Assembly (NCBI RefSeq): GCF_017875835.1 | Contig: NZ_JAGING010000001.1 | Location: forward strand, 2,852,001 to 2,916,000 | DNA: 64,000 bases | Direction: 5' to 3' | Origin: Psychrobacter sp. PL19 | GTDB lineage: Bacteria > Pseudomonadota > Gammaproteobacteria > Pseudomonadales > Moraxellaceae | Shown here: in pieces, positions 17,934-27,003 of the stretch | Layout: the number at the start of each line of letters is the position of its first letter | Position numbering within the stretch: position 1 is the stretch's first letter | Position numbers and translations under genes: made by a program | Notes under the pieces: generated by a model | The model's input: the letters and a program-made list of their open reading frames with translations, nothing else | What the model was told of the DNA's origin: nothing | Database searches by the model: none

Positions 17934-18847
17934 TATAGCCAAGCTCTTTTAAAAATGTTATAAAATAAATCAACTAAACCATTATTATTATAAATAGCCA
18001 TGACTTATTCACTAGATTTTCGCAAACAAGTACTCAAAAGTCTGGATGACGGTATGACTTATGCTCAAGCAGTTTAGTTCTACGATCTTAGCCCAACCAC
18101 CATACAAAACTGGAAGAGACGTGTCCATAGCAAAGCAACAAGGCAAACTAAGCCTCATAAAATAATGGATGACGTTCTACTCACTGATGTCAAAGAACAT
18201 CCTGATGATTACCAGTATGAGCGAGCCCGTCGATTAAACTGTAGCAAAACGGGCATTTATCACGCTCTAAAAAGGCTGAAGATTAGTAAAAAAAAGACCC
18301 TAGAGCATCCTAAAGCATGCCCAGTAAAAAGAGCTGACTATCTAAGTAAGCTTAACAACTACATCGAACAAGGCTTTCCTATTGTATACATGGATGAGAG
18401 TGGCTTTGAGCATGAGACCCTGCGCCCTTATGGTTATGCTCCCATTGGCACGCCTTGTATCGACAGCTATAACTGGCAAGCTAAAAAGCGAACCAATGTT
18501 ATTGGTGCTTTATATGGCAAAGTGATGTTTGCGCTTGATTGCTTAGAAACAAATATCAATGGTGATATATTTTATGACTGGTGCAAATATACACTAATAC
18601 CAAAACTTAAGAAAAAATGCGTGATTGTCATGGATAACGCCAGCTTTCATAAACGCGTTCAAAGACTACTTAATAGGCATGGCCACAGGCTTTTATTTCT
18701 ACCCCCTTATAGTCCTGACTTGAATCCTATCGAGAAGAAATGGGCACAAGCGAAGTTTCTACGTCAAGGCTGGATGGAAAACGATTTAACTAAACTGTTT
18801 TATGATCTTAATCCTCGCCATAACACTTTTATTTTGAATTGACTATA
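17934..18847 (+). mobile_element. IS630-family element, copy A (inactivated)
   Basis: 914 bp from TATAGCCA (17934) to TGACTATA (18840-18847). It is six bases shorter than copy B (20160-21079), matching the in-frame two-codon deletion in its transposase. Its right end is joined directly to a fragment of an IS256 element. Confidence 0.88.
18000..18842 (+). pseudogene. IS630-family transposase, nonsense-mutated
   Basis: The frame starts MTYSLDFRKQVLKSLDDGMT, as in the intact copy at 20226, but codon 26 is TAG (18075-18077) where the other copy has ATT (Ile). After the stop the frame is open to 18842 (from the internal ATG at 18165, 225 residues). Catalytic-type motifs YMDESGFE, VIMDNASFHK and LNPIEKKW are retained, but two codons (Asn-Lys) after the second Asp motif are deleted. 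The N-terminal helix-turn-helix would be lost, so it is probably inactive, though a readthrough product cannot be excluded. Confidence 0.9.
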
Positions 18848-18950
18848 CCAGCCATTTGCTCGGCCAGTTTTTTAATGTCAGATTGAGTAGTCATTACTTA
18901 TTCTCCGGTTAGTGGATTATAAGCAGTGACACAAAGTTTGGGAAAGGCTC
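18846..18950 (-). pseudogene. 5' remnant of an IS256-family transposase
   Basis: On the minus strand ATG at 18894 opens MTTQSDIKKLAEQMAG, 14 of 16 residues identical to the start of the IS256 transposase at 32836, preceded by the same upstream sequence and the inverted-repeat end GAGCCTTTCCCAAACTTTGT (finishing at 18950). It is cut at its codon 16 by the IS630 copy A end, exactly at a TA. The remaining IS256 body is missing on the other side. Confidence 0.88.
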
Positions 18951-18970
18951 GGATATTTTAAATATTGTAA

Positions 18971-20062
18971 TTATTTAAAGCTTTCAAGTAGAGCTATCCA
19001 TTGGTCAATTATGTTTTCAGGTTGATAAAGCTTAGCTTTCTCTTTACTCTTTAAGTTAATCATTAGCCGAGTTTTTTGACAATTCATCAATTCAGTTAAA
19101 GATAAAGCGAGTTTATTAACATCATTTTCAGGAACTAAAATAGAGCCTGTACCTTCTAATATCTCTGAAGGACCAGTATCGCAATTAAAACTAACTACAG
19201 GTAAACCAAAGGCTAAAGTCTCAAGCAAAACCATTGGGAAACCTTCGAAACGAGAGCTTAAACAAAATATCTCAGCTTCTTTATAATACTGACTTACATC
19301 ATCAGTATTACCAATTAACTCTACACTATCAGTTAATTTATTTTTTATAATAAAATCAGTTAACTTCGCTCTATCCTCACCCTCTCCAACTATTTTTAAC
19401 GTCCAGTCGGGCATATTTTTACTCACCTGAATCCAAGCTTCAAGTAACATATCAAAGCCTTTTAGAGAAGCTAAACGACCGACAGCCAATACTATTTTTG
19501 TATTTTCTTCTCTGATGTACTTTTGCACTGGGAATGGACAAGGATTAGCTATTACAGTTATCTGCGATTTATGATGAGTATCTTCTAACCAGTATTTCTT
19601 ATCTCTTTCAGTTAAAGTAACAATTGAGTCACAATATCGTGCAGCCAATTTTCTGGCTATTGATCTTTTTCTTTGCCCTAAATTATTTTTAAAATTAAAA
19701 TGCTCCCAAGCTATATGGTTCATTGGCAAGCCTAAAGTCGCTGGTACAGTAAACATAGCACACAATGTGTCTACTGCTATTACTGTATCAATACGCTCTT
19801 TTTTCAACAGTTTTCTTATCTGATAAATAGTATTGGGAATACGACATAACCTGCAGCTTAGTAAGCTCGATAATGAAATTATTTGTATATTTTTATTTAG
19901 AGGAAAAAAAGGTCTTTCACTAGGTGTAATAGTTGCTAACACTATCTTATAACCAGATTCAGATAAACCATTAGCAAGCATAGAACAGACTCGCTCAATG
20001 CCAGCGCCATTATTAAGATCACTAACAACCATTAAAATTTTCAAATTGACCACCTCATTCAT
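18971..20062 (-). CDS. Glycosyltransferase family 4
   Basis: A 363-residue GT-B fold retaining glycosyltransferase. The N-terminal Rossmann domain starts KILMVVSDLNNGAGIERVCSMLANGL. The nucleotide-sugar side has VLAVGRLASLKGFDMLLEAW (about 205-224), IVGEGEDRAKL and the EX7E-type region FCLSSRFEGFPMVLLETLAFGLPVVSF. It probably adds one sugar to the lipid-linked capsule unit at the cytosolic face. It is separated from the other sugar genes by IS630 copy B, which probably cuts it off from upstream transcription. Donor and acceptor cannot be read from sequence. Confidence 0.88.
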   Translation of the reverse strand: MNEVVNLKILMVVSDLNNGAGIERVCSMLANGLSESGYKIVLATITPSERPFFPLNKNIQIISLSSLLSCRLCRIPNTIYQIRKLLKKERIDTVIAVDTLCAMFTVPATLGLPMNHIAWEHFNFKNNLGQRKRSIARKLAARYCDSIVTLTERDKKYWLEDTHHKSQITVIANPCPFPVQKYIREENTKIVLAVGRLASLKGFDMLLEAWIQVSKNMPDWTLKIVGEGEDRAKLTDFIIKNKLTDSVELIGNTDDVSQYYKEAEIFCLSSRFEGFPMVLLETLAFGLPVVSFNCDTGPSEILEGTGSILVPENDVNKLALSLTELMNCQKTRLMINLKSKEKAKLYQPENIIDQWIALLESFK

Positions 20063-20159
20063 CTATATATAAAGTTACCTATTATGAAGTAACTAATAGA
20101 AAACTTCACTAGTAATAGTAGTTTTATCTTAATTCTAGTTTTAGATACTAAAGATATAA

Positions 20160-21079
20160 TATAGTCAGATGACTTCAAAAATGTTATAAAATAAATCAAT
20201 TAAACGATTATCAGTATAAATAACCATGACTTACTCCCTAGATTACTGCAAACAAGTTCTTAAAAGCTTAGATGAGGGCATGACTTTTGCCGAAGCTGCT
20301 ATTTTCTATGATATCAGTCCAACGACCATCCAGAAGTGGAAAAAGCGTCTCCACAGTAAAACCACTCGAGACATCAAGAACTACAAAATAGAGGATGAAG
20401 CCTTAGCTCAAGACGTCAAAAACCACCCTGACGATTATCACTATGAGCGAGCCCGGCGTTTTAATTGCAGTCCAACAGGCATTAGTAAAGCCTTAAAGCG
20501 TATTGGTATTAGCAAAAAAAAGACACTTGAGCATCCCAAAGCTTGTCCTGTGAGAAGAGCGACTTATCTGACCAAGCTTAACCACTACATAGCTCAGGGC
20601 TTTGCTATTGTCTACATGGATGAGAGTGGCTTTGAAAGTGAGACGATACGCCGTTATGGTTACGCGCCTATTGGTAGCCCTTGCATTGACGGTTATAACT
20701 GGCAAGCTAAAGATAGAACCAATGTCATTGGTGCGCTCTATGGCAAAATGCTGTTTGCACTCGATTGCTTAAAGACCAAAATCAATAAAGAGGTTTTCTA
20801 TCACTGGTGCAAGTTCACGCTGATACCAAAGCTTAAGAAAAAATGTGTGATTGTCATGGATAACGCTGCCTTTCATAAAAATAAGCGTATTCAAAAACTA
20901 CTGAATAGACATGGCCATCGTATTCTATGGCTGCCACCCTACAGCCCTAATCTGAACCCTATCGAGAAGAAGTGGGCTCAAGTGAAGTTTCTACGCCAAG
21001 GCTGGATGGAAAATGACTTATCTAAATTGTTTTATGATATTCATCCAAAAAATAACTCTTTTGTAGTGCAATGACTATA
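20160..21079 (+). mobile_element. IS630-family element, copy B (apparently intact)
   Basis: 920 bp bounded by TATAGTCA (20160) and TGACTATA (21072-21079). The right end shares its TATA with the left end of a truncated MITE, so the element sits against the MITE end. Confidence 0.92.
20226..21074 (+). CDS. IS630-family transposase
   Basis: A 282-residue transposase of usual length. The N-terminal helix-turn-helix MTFAEAAIFYDISPTTIQKWKKR (19-41) is followed by a DDE domain with Asp132 (YMDESGFE), Asp212 (VIMDNAAFH) and Glu247 (NPIEKKW). It moves the element by cut-and-paste into TA targets. It is very similar to the broken copy at 18000, without the nonsense codon. The stop codon TGA lies within the right terminal repeat. 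The same ends occur on the MITEs in this window, so this enzyme could mobilise them. Confidence 0.95.
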   Translation: MTYSLDYCKQVLKSLDEGMTFAEAAIFYDISPTTIQKWKKRLHSKTTRDIKNYKIEDEALAQDVKNHPDDYHYERARRFNCSPTGISKALKRIGISKKKTLEHPKACPVRRATYLTKLNHYIAQGFAIVYMDESGFESETIRRYGYAPIGSPCIDGYNWQAKDRTNVIGALYGKMLFALDCLKTKINKEVFYHWCKFTLIPKLKKKCVIVMDNAAFHKNKRIQKLLNRHGHRILWLPPYSPNLNPIEKKWAQVKFLRQGWMENDLSKLFYDIHPKNNSFVVQ

Positions 21080-21140
21080 GTCAGTTCAAAATAAAATAGA
21101 CACGTTTATAGCAACATGCCACTGATATCATTTATAAAGT
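21076..21140. mobile_element. Truncated MITE copy 5, left half
   Basis: TATAGTCAGTTCAAAATAAA at 21076 matches the left end of copy 2, then ACACGTTTATAGCAACATGCC. The palindromic core and right end are absent; the sequence runs into the 3' end of the aminotransferase gene. Confidence 0.7.
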
Positions 21141-21143
21141 GAA

Positions 21144-22361
21144 TCAAATATATTTATTATCTACGCTAGCCATCTCAGTAAATACGCTATCAATAGCAGC
21201 GACAGTTTGGGCAATCTCGTCCGCAGTTAAGGTCGGATGCACTAAGAACATTAAACTGGTCTCACCCAACTGCTTCGCCATCGGTAATCCTGGCTCTGGA
21301 CGCAAGCCAGTATGGTCAAAAGCTTTTTCTAAATAAACTTCCGATGCAGAGCCGGAGAAGCACGGTACATTCAGCGCATTAATCTCAGCAATAATCCGAT
21401 CTCGTGACCAGCCTTCAGGTAAATTCGCAGGCTGTACATAGACGTAGAGCTTATAATAAGCATGCGTGCAGTCAGCAAATGCTAGCGTATTCTCTAGTCT
21501 AGGTACGGACAGATAACCTTTAGCAGCCCAACTATCACAAGCTTGCAGGATTGCATGGGCATTAGCTGTACGCTTAACCGTCCAATCGGCCATGCGTGTT
21601 AGCTGAATACGACCGATGACGGCTTGCATCTCTAGCATGCGCCAATTAGTGCCAAAGCTCTCATGTAGCCAGCGATAGCCTGGTGGATGATCCTTCTCAT
21701 AGACCGCAGCATAGCTCTTGCCATGGTCTTTATAAGCCCACATCTTGCGCCATAGCTGCTCATCATTGGTAGTGACCATCCCACCCTCACCACCAGTGGT
21801 CATAATCTTATCTTGGCAAAAGCTCCAAGCGCCAATATGACCGATACTACCGACACTACGGCCTTTATACTTGGCACCATGCGCCTGCGCACAGTCTTCA
21901 ATCACATAAAGGTCATGCTGCTCAGCTAAAGCCATAATGCCATCCATATCACAAGGCCAGCCAGCCAAATGCACACAGATAATAGCGCGGGTCTTCGGTG
22001 TTAATACTGCACTAATAGTCTCAACGGTGATATTACCGGTAGCTTGATCGACATCAGCAAAGATAGGAATGGCACCAGCATTGACCACACAGGAGATACT
22101 GGCGATAAAGGTACGTGGGGTGACGATGACTTCATCACCAGCGCCAATACCGAGTGCTTGCAAGGCCACATCTAAGGCTAAAGTACCGTTGCCCATCGCT
22201 ACCGCATAGCTGCTATCTGCCCAAGTAGCAAATTCTTTTTCAAACTGACGGCACTCTTGCCCAGTCCAATAATTTACTTTATTAGATAAAACCACTTGGC
22301 TAACCGCATCAGCCTCTTGCTGGGTAAAGCTTGGCCATGGTGCAAATTGAGTGTTTAGCAT
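21144..22361 (-). CDS. DegT/DnrJ/EryC1 aminotransferase, PglE/WeeJ-like (UDP-4-amino sugar)
   Basis: A 405-residue PLP-dependent sugar aminotransferase. The fold start FAPWPSFTQQEADAVSQVVLSNKVNYWTG, the PLP-region aspartate in VIEDCAQAHGAKYKG, and the Schiff-base lysine in SFCQDKIMTTGGEGG are visible. Next to it lie a PglD-like acetyltransferase and a PglC-like transferase, and the locus also has the 4,6-dehydratase, so it is inferred to make UDP-4-amino-4,6-dideoxy-GlcNAc in the di-N-acetylbacillosamine pathway, as in the Acinetobacter wee/pgl cluster. Substrate is inferred from context. Confidence 0.85.
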   Translation of the reverse strand: MLNTQFAPWPSFTQQEADAVSQVVLSNKVNYWTGQECRQFEKEFATWADSSYAVAMGNGTLALDVALQALGIGAGDEVIVTPRTFIASISCVVNAGAIPIFADVDQATGNITVETISAVLTPKTRAIICVHLAGWPCDMDGIMALAEQHDLYVIEDCAQAHGAKYKGRSVGSIGHIGAWSFCQDKIMTTGGEGGMVTTNDEQLWRKMWAYKDHGKSYAAVYEKDHPPGYRWLHESFGTNWRMLEMQAVIGRIQLTRMADWTVKRTANAHAILQACDSWAAKGYLSVPRLENTLAFADCTHAYYKLYVYVQPANLPEGWSRDRIIAEINALNVPCFSGSASEVYLEKAFDHTGLRPEPGLPMAKQLGETSLMFLVHPTLTADEIAQTVAAIDSVFTEMASVDNKYI

Positions 22362-22421
22362 AGTTACCTCAATAGTTAATAATGGTTATGGTTGATAGTT
22401 ATTAATAGCTAGGGTTAATAG

Positions 22422-23078
22422 CTATAATTTATGCAAAAGACGGGCAGGATTACCAACCACTACTGCACCGGCTGGCACGTCTTTGGTTACGACAGCTCCC
22501 ATACCGACAATAGCGCCTGCACCGATGATCAATGGTTTATCCGGTGTACCCTGCTTAATAATAGCACCAGTACCAATGTAGGCATGGTCATGGATATGAA
22601 CGTTTCCATTACAGCTTACCCGAGGTGCAAAAGTCACATAATCACCGATTACACAGTCATGGGAAACATAACTATAGGTATTAGCATGAAAAAATTTACC
22701 AATTTTAATATTAACTTTTAAGCAAACATTACTACATAAAATACTACCTTCTGCCAGCTCTATAGTATCCGTATCTAAGACAATGACTGACTCAGAGTTA
22801 ACTGCAATATTTTTAATATTATCTTGGATTAATTTTTTTGCAAGTAGCTCGCGAACTTTACCATTAGCAATAGCTATCGTTACTTTCTTATCTATATGGG
22901 GAGACTTTAAAAAATTTTTATAAGTTAGTACTTGATATCCATTTAGCTCTGTTAAATTCATGCCATCATCAATAAATACAAAACATTTTTTATCTAAATT
23001 TGGGTATTGCTTTTTTACCAAAGGCATAACTTGTTTGCCGAATCCGCTTGCTCCGTATATACCAATTAACTGCTGCAT
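22422..23078 (-). CDS. Sugar O/N-acetyltransferase, PglD/WeeI-like
   Basis: A 218-residue protein of the PglD/NeuD acetyltransferase family. An N-terminal Rossmann-like part (IGIYGASGFGKQVMPLVKKQYP) precedes a left-handed beta-helix of hexapeptide repeats with the catalytic-type His in YSYVSHDCVIGDYVTFAP and ends GAVVVGNPARLLHKL. It is predicted to N-acetylate the 4-amino group of the UDP-sugar to give UDP-di-N-acetylbacillosamine. It lies 7 bases after the PglC-like gene and is followed by the aminotransferase. Confidence 0.88.
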   Translation of the reverse strand: MQQLIGIYGASGFGKQVMPLVKKQYPNLDKKCFVFIDDGMNLTELNGYQVLTYKNFLKSPHIDKKVTIAIANGKVRELLAKKLIQDNIKNIAVNSESVIVLDTDTIELAEGSILCSNVCLKVNIKIGKFFHANTYSYVSHDCVIGDYVTFAPRVSCNGNVHIHDHAYIGTGAIIKQGTPDKPLIIGAGAIVGMGAVVTKDVPAGAVVVGNPARLLHKL

Positions 23079-23085
23079 TTTTTTC

Positions 23086-23682
23086 TCATTCTTGATTACC
23101 GGTAAATTTACTCATAGTAGTGTCATTGTCAGCATTTATATCTTCTTTAATGACTACTTTCTTTACTGTTTTAAATAATATTTTAATATCTAGCCATAGC
23201 GACTGGTTGTCAACATACCAAACATCGAGCTTAAACTTTTGATCCCAAGCGATAGCATTGCGACCATTAACTTGCGCATAGCCAGTAATACCTGGACGCA
23301 ACTGATGACGACGGTGTTGCTCAGCACTATATAGCGGTAGATATTCCATCAATAACGGACGCGGACCGACTAGGCTCATATCGCCTTTGATGACATTCCA
23401 TAGCTCAGGTAATTCATCAAGACTAGTAGCTCGTAACATCTTCCCAAATGCTGTGAGTCGCTCGTTGTTAGGTAGAAAGTTACCATCATTGTCTATCGCA
23501 TCTGTCATAGAACGAAACTTAATCATCTCAAAAGGTTTACCATTCTGACCGGGACGAGTCTGACGAAAAAGAACTGGTGAACCAAGATTTTTCTTAACTT
23601 TATAGGCAGTTAAGGCATATACTGGAGACAAAATCAAAAGTGCTGTGCTTGCAGCAGTAATATCAAAAAAACGTTTTATCAT
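23086..23682 (-). CDS. Initiating phosphosugar transferase, PglC/WeeH-like
   Basis: A 198-residue small bacterial sugar transferase (polyprenyl-phosphate phosphoglycosyltransferase). It has a single N-terminal re-entrant hydrophobic helix (KRFFDITAASTALLILSPVYALTAY), the FRQTRPGQNGKPFEMIKFRSM motif, and the catalytic Asp-Glu pair in SLDELPELWNVIKGDMSLVGPRPLL. The length matches the minimal monotopic PglC class rather than the large WbaP class. It would transfer phospho-diNAcBac to undecaprenyl phosphate, starting the repeat unit. Its ATG directly abuts the preceding glycosyltransferase stop. Confidence 0.92.
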   Translation of the reverse strand: MIKRFFDITAASTALLILSPVYALTAYKVKKNLGSPVLFRQTRPGQNGKPFEMIKFRSMTDAIDNDGNFLPNNERLTAFGKMLRATSLDELPELWNVIKGDMSLVGPRPLLMEYLPLYSAEQHRRHQLRPGITGYAQVNGRNAIAWDQKFKLDVWYVDNQSLWLDIKILFKTVKKVVIKEDINADNDTTMSKFTGNQE

Positions 23683-24810
23683 TTATAAACCTAAAATATC
23701 TAATAGTCGTTTATTTACTTTATCAGCGTCAAATTTCTCTTGAGCTATTTTATAGCTTTCATAGCCCATTTTTTCAATTTGCCCTGGATGTTCTATAAAG
23801 TAGATCATCTTGTCAGCTAGAGCTTGCGGATTCCACTTTTCAACTAAAAAGCCATTTACCCCATCGACGACAGTTTCGCGACAGCCCGGTACATCGGTAG
23901 TGATAACAGCACGTCCGATAGCCATAGCTTCTTGAGTGCTACGTGGTACGCCTTCACGATAGTAAGAAGGTAGGACAAAAACACTAGACTTTGCTATCCA
24001 TTCTGGAACGTTATCGACATGTCCCGGATACTCTACAATATTAGCTTCTGTAATCTCTCGAAGCTCTGCTTCTGTCAATGCTCCTAATGCTTCTTTACCT
24101 ATAGCACCTAATACAATAAATTTAGTCTCAGGATAACTACCTTTTACTACTTTAGCAGCGGCAATATAATCGTGGATACCCTTTTCAGCTAGTAGTCTTG
24201 CTATAAAGATAAAGGTTGGCTGCTCAGGATAAATGCTCGAATAAGGATAATCTTCTAAATTCAAGCCAATTCCTCCTAATACTTCTACTTGTTTGACTTC
24301 TATTGAATACTCCTCCAATAAGTCTTTAGGATCGTCAGGATTTAGAAAAACAATCTTATCCAGTTGCGGCAAAGCGACTTTATATAATAATACCTGCACG
24401 CTTTTAATAAGCTGCGTCTTTTTACTCAGCCCTTCTGGCTGTTCCGTAAAGGTGTAACCTAACCCTTCTAACATACCTATTACAGTAGGAACCTTAGCTA
24501 TTTTAGCTGCTAAAGTTCCAAAAATTACTGGTTTGGCAAAGTAAGAAAAGACTAAGTTTGGAGCTATTGCTTTAATTTTCTTTGATAGTAAGTAGGTTGC
24601 TCTAATGTCTGATAGTGGGTTTAAACCTCCACGATTCAGATCATAGGTTACAGGAATAGCACCTAGTGCTTCTATTTTTTTAAGATCATCTTGAGTGTAT
24701 TCAGATGTAAAAGCATACACTTGATGCTCTTGGAGTAGAAGCTGTTTAATTAAATCTGCCCGAAAACCTAGCAAGCTGCCAGCTACAGTACCAATAAGAA
24801 CAATCTTCAT
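23683..24810 (-). CDS. Glycosyltransferase family 4, PglA-like
   Basis: A 375-residue GT-B enzyme. Its first domain is IVLIGTVAGSLLGFRADLIKQLLLQEHQVYAFTSEY, as in PglA/WeeG-type transferases. The donor side has FIFIARLLAEKGIHDYIAAAKVVK and VFVLPSYYREGVPRSTQEAMAIGRAVITTDVPGCRETV (EX7E region). It lies directly before the PglC-like gene, so it probably adds the second sugar, an N-acetylhexosamine by analogy to PglA, to undecaprenyl-PP-diNAcBac. The linkage is inference. Confidence 0.88.
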   Translation of the reverse strand: MKIVLIGTVAGSLLGFRADLIKQLLLQEHQVYAFTSEYTQDDLKKIEALGAIPVTYDLNRGGLNPLSDIRATYLLSKKIKAIAPNLVFSYFAKPVIFGTLAAKIAKVPTVIGMLEGLGYTFTEQPEGLSKKTQLIKSVQVLLYKVALPQLDKIVFLNPDDPKDLLEEYSIEVKQVEVLGGIGLNLEDYPYSSIYPEQPTFIFIARLLAEKGIHDYIAAAKVVKGSYPETKFIVLGAIGKEALGALTEAELREITEANIVEYPGHVDNVPEWIAKSSVFVLPSYYREGVPRSTQEAMAIGRAVITTDVPGCRETVVDGVNGFLVEKWNPQALADKMIYFIEHPGQIEKMGYESYKIAQEKFDADKVNKRLLDILGL

Positions 24811-24820
24811 TAAGAATAAC

Positions 24821-25900
24821 CTATGCTGTTACTAAAGATAATTTTTTAAGTTTTAAGATATGGAAAAAACAGATATAAACTGAAAGATAATTGTAGAATC
24901 TCAGACGAAGTGCTGTTCCTAAGTTATCATTACCAATCAACCAAACGCTAGCATAAAGAACAAAAAATATAATTAGAAATCTAGAAAATTCGTCCGCTAG
25001 TCTTATGTTTTTTATGATATAAATAGACATAAAAATAAATGGAAAAGACTCAAGCAATAGTATGCCAACAGCAATTGGATTAGTAATGTACAAGCCTAAA
25101 AGCTGACCTAGAGCACTCAAAATCAAATTAGGTATAAACATTAAAGGATTAGAAAATGTTAGACCTAATGTAGACCCACCATCAGATAATTCAAAACCTG
25201 AACGATATTCAGTAAGACCATCTAGTATACCTACATAGTTTGCAACAAACAGAATCAGTAGGTATAGTAACGAATAAAATATGAGACGTTTTTTAGTGAA
25301 CCTTATTTTCCATAGAAAGAGAGATATCAGGAATGTATAGCCTAAATAAGGCCGTAAGTCTATTAGAAACAAGCCTATCATAATAGAAATAGATAAATAA
25401 AATACTGATGATAAAACCTTATTAGTATTTAAAAAAAACCTAACCACTAAACAGCCAATCAAAAAGATAAAAACCATGAAAACATCACGATAAATATCAA
25501 ATGTATAATAAAATAGTGTTGGGTAAATAGAACACAATAGAAACATGTAAAGATAATTTTTTTGATTATGCTTGTAGCTTATACCTGATGTACTTATAGC
25601 CAAAATAGGGATAACGAATACATTTAGTAAGAAAAAAATATAAGAAATACCTTCGCGTGAATATAAATTATAATCATTAAGAGCTCTTAATATTACTGCC
25701 CAAATATTTACGGATACATTGATGTATCCCTCAGCATATGCGTCATAATAACCTGCGTCACTCCCTCCACCCAAGCTAAAATTAATGACATTATTCTTTA
25801 TTAATAAAAAGATAATTATTTTAAAAGATATTAATATTAATATTGACATCAATATTGTTGAGTTGGGAATTCTATTGAGGAAAGAACTATTACTTCTCAT
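24821..25900 (-). CDS. wzy: Probable Wzy-type repeat-unit polymerase
   Basis: A 359-residue, very hydrophobic and AT-rich gene product with about ten membrane segments and a large periplasmic-type loop after the first helix containing GGGSDAGYYDAYAEGYINVSVN. This is the layout of EpsG/Wzy-like polymerases, which are too divergent to call by sequence. It is the only polytopic candidate in the sugar locus, so it is inferred to polymerise lipid-linked repeat units in the periplasm. Its start overlaps the preceding glycosyltransferase by 11 bases. Confidence 0.75.
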   Translation of the reverse strand: MRSNSSFLNRIPNSTILMSILILISFKIIIFLLIKNNVINFSLGGGSDAGYYDAYAEGYINVSVNIWAVILRALNDYNLYSREGISYIFFLLNVFVIPILAISTSGISYKHNQKNYLYMFLLCSIYPTLFYYTFDIYRDVFMVFIFLIGCLVVRFFLNTNKVLSSVFYLSISIMIGLFLIDLRPYLGYTFLISLFLWKIRFTKKRLIFYSLLYLLILFVANYVGILDGLTEYRSGFELSDGGSTLGLTFSNPLMFIPNLILSALGQLLGLYITNPIAVGILLLESFPFIFMSIYIIKNIRLADEFSRFLIIFFVLYASVWLIGNDNLGTALRLRFYNYLSVYICFFHILKLKKLSLVTA

Positions 25901-26981
25901 TATATAAAAAAATCCACTCGTTGATAATATTATCTAAAGAAAAACTCTTATGAACATGTTGCATATTTTTTTTAATAATACTTTCTTTTAACTTTTTATT
26001 TATACTCAAGGCATAATATATTTTATTTGATAAAGCTAGCGGATCACATGGTGGAACCAAGAATTCTGAATTATTTAAAACCTCAGCTACACCACCAGAA
26101 TCTGTTGCTACAACCAAACATTCACACGCCATTGCTTCTGCAACAACTAAACCAAAACCTTCATACTTAGAAGAAAGTACGAACAAATCTGCAGCACTAA
26201 TAAGCTCAGGTATATCATTTCTTCTGCCTAATAAAATAACATCTTGTTCTAAGTTTAGTTCTTTAATTTTCTGCTCTAATGTTGTTCTTAGTTCACCATC
26301 CCCTGCTATTATTAACTTAAAGGGAAATGAACCTTCTTTCTTAAATAAACCAATAGCTTTCAATAAGCTAGGATAATCTTTTTGATCGTTAAATCGTCCA
26401 ACTGCTAAAATTATTTTATAATTTTCACTAAGACTTAGCTCTTTATATAAATTTGACCTGGAATTTTTAGAAAATTGAAATTTATCTAAATTAATTCCAT
26501 TATATATATGTTTCATGCCACCTTTAGGGACAGCACCTATATTTTCAAAAGCTAAAACAGCTTCTTTACTTACGTTAGTCGTAGTATCCGCCAAGCGATG
26601 AGTTGCTCTATATAAAATCATTCGTGCACGCCCACCCTCATTACTATTATGAGCAGTAGTAATGAGTCTATCTATAGGTGATATTAATCTAACTAATCGT
26701 GACAATAGATTGGCATGCACCATATGCGCATGAACGACATCTGGCTGATAATCTCTAACTATTTTCGCTAATTTAATATATGCTGGTACTAATGTGCCAA
26801 TATTGTTTAAGTTAACTTTAATTAGCTCAATCTCTTCGTGTGAAGGGTGAGTTAAAACATTACCTGTTAGGTAAGCTATTTTTACTTCATAACCTTTTTC
26901 ATACATCTTATCAGCTAAATCACAAACTACACGTTCAGCTCCTCCTTGTGCTAGCCCTGTAATAACATAAAGAATCTTCAT
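25890..26981 (-). CDS. Glycosyltransferase family 4
   Basis: A 363-residue GT-B retaining enzyme. The acceptor domain opens MKILYVITGLAQGGAERVVCDLADKMYEKGYEV; DVVHAHMVHANLLSRLVR follows. The donor domain has ILAVGRFNDQKDYPSLLKA, IIAGDGELRTTLEQKI and the EX7E-type stretch LFVLSSKYEGFGLVVAEAMACECLVVATDSGGVAEVL. It probably adds one sugar of the capsule unit. It overlaps the Wzy-like gene and lies 22 bases after another GT4. Specificity is unknown. Confidence 0.88.
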   Translation of the reverse strand: MKILYVITGLAQGGAERVVCDLADKMYEKGYEVKIAYLTGNVLTHPSHEEIELIKVNLNNIGTLVPAYIKLAKIVRDYQPDVVHAHMVHANLLSRLVRLISPIDRLITTAHNSNEGGRARMILYRATHRLADTTTNVSKEAVLAFENIGAVPKGGMKHIYNGINLDKFQFSKNSRSNLYKELSLSENYKIILAVGRFNDQKDYPSLLKAIGLFKKEGSFPFKLIIAGDGELRTTLEQKIKELNLEQDVILLGRRNDIPELISAADLFVLSSKYEGFGLVVAEAMACECLVVATDSGGVAEVLNNSEFLVPPCDPLALSNKIYYALSINKKLKESIIKKNMQHVHKSFSLDNIINEWIFLYNEK

Positions 26982-27003
26982 TCAACGTGTCCTTAAATAA
27001 ATA

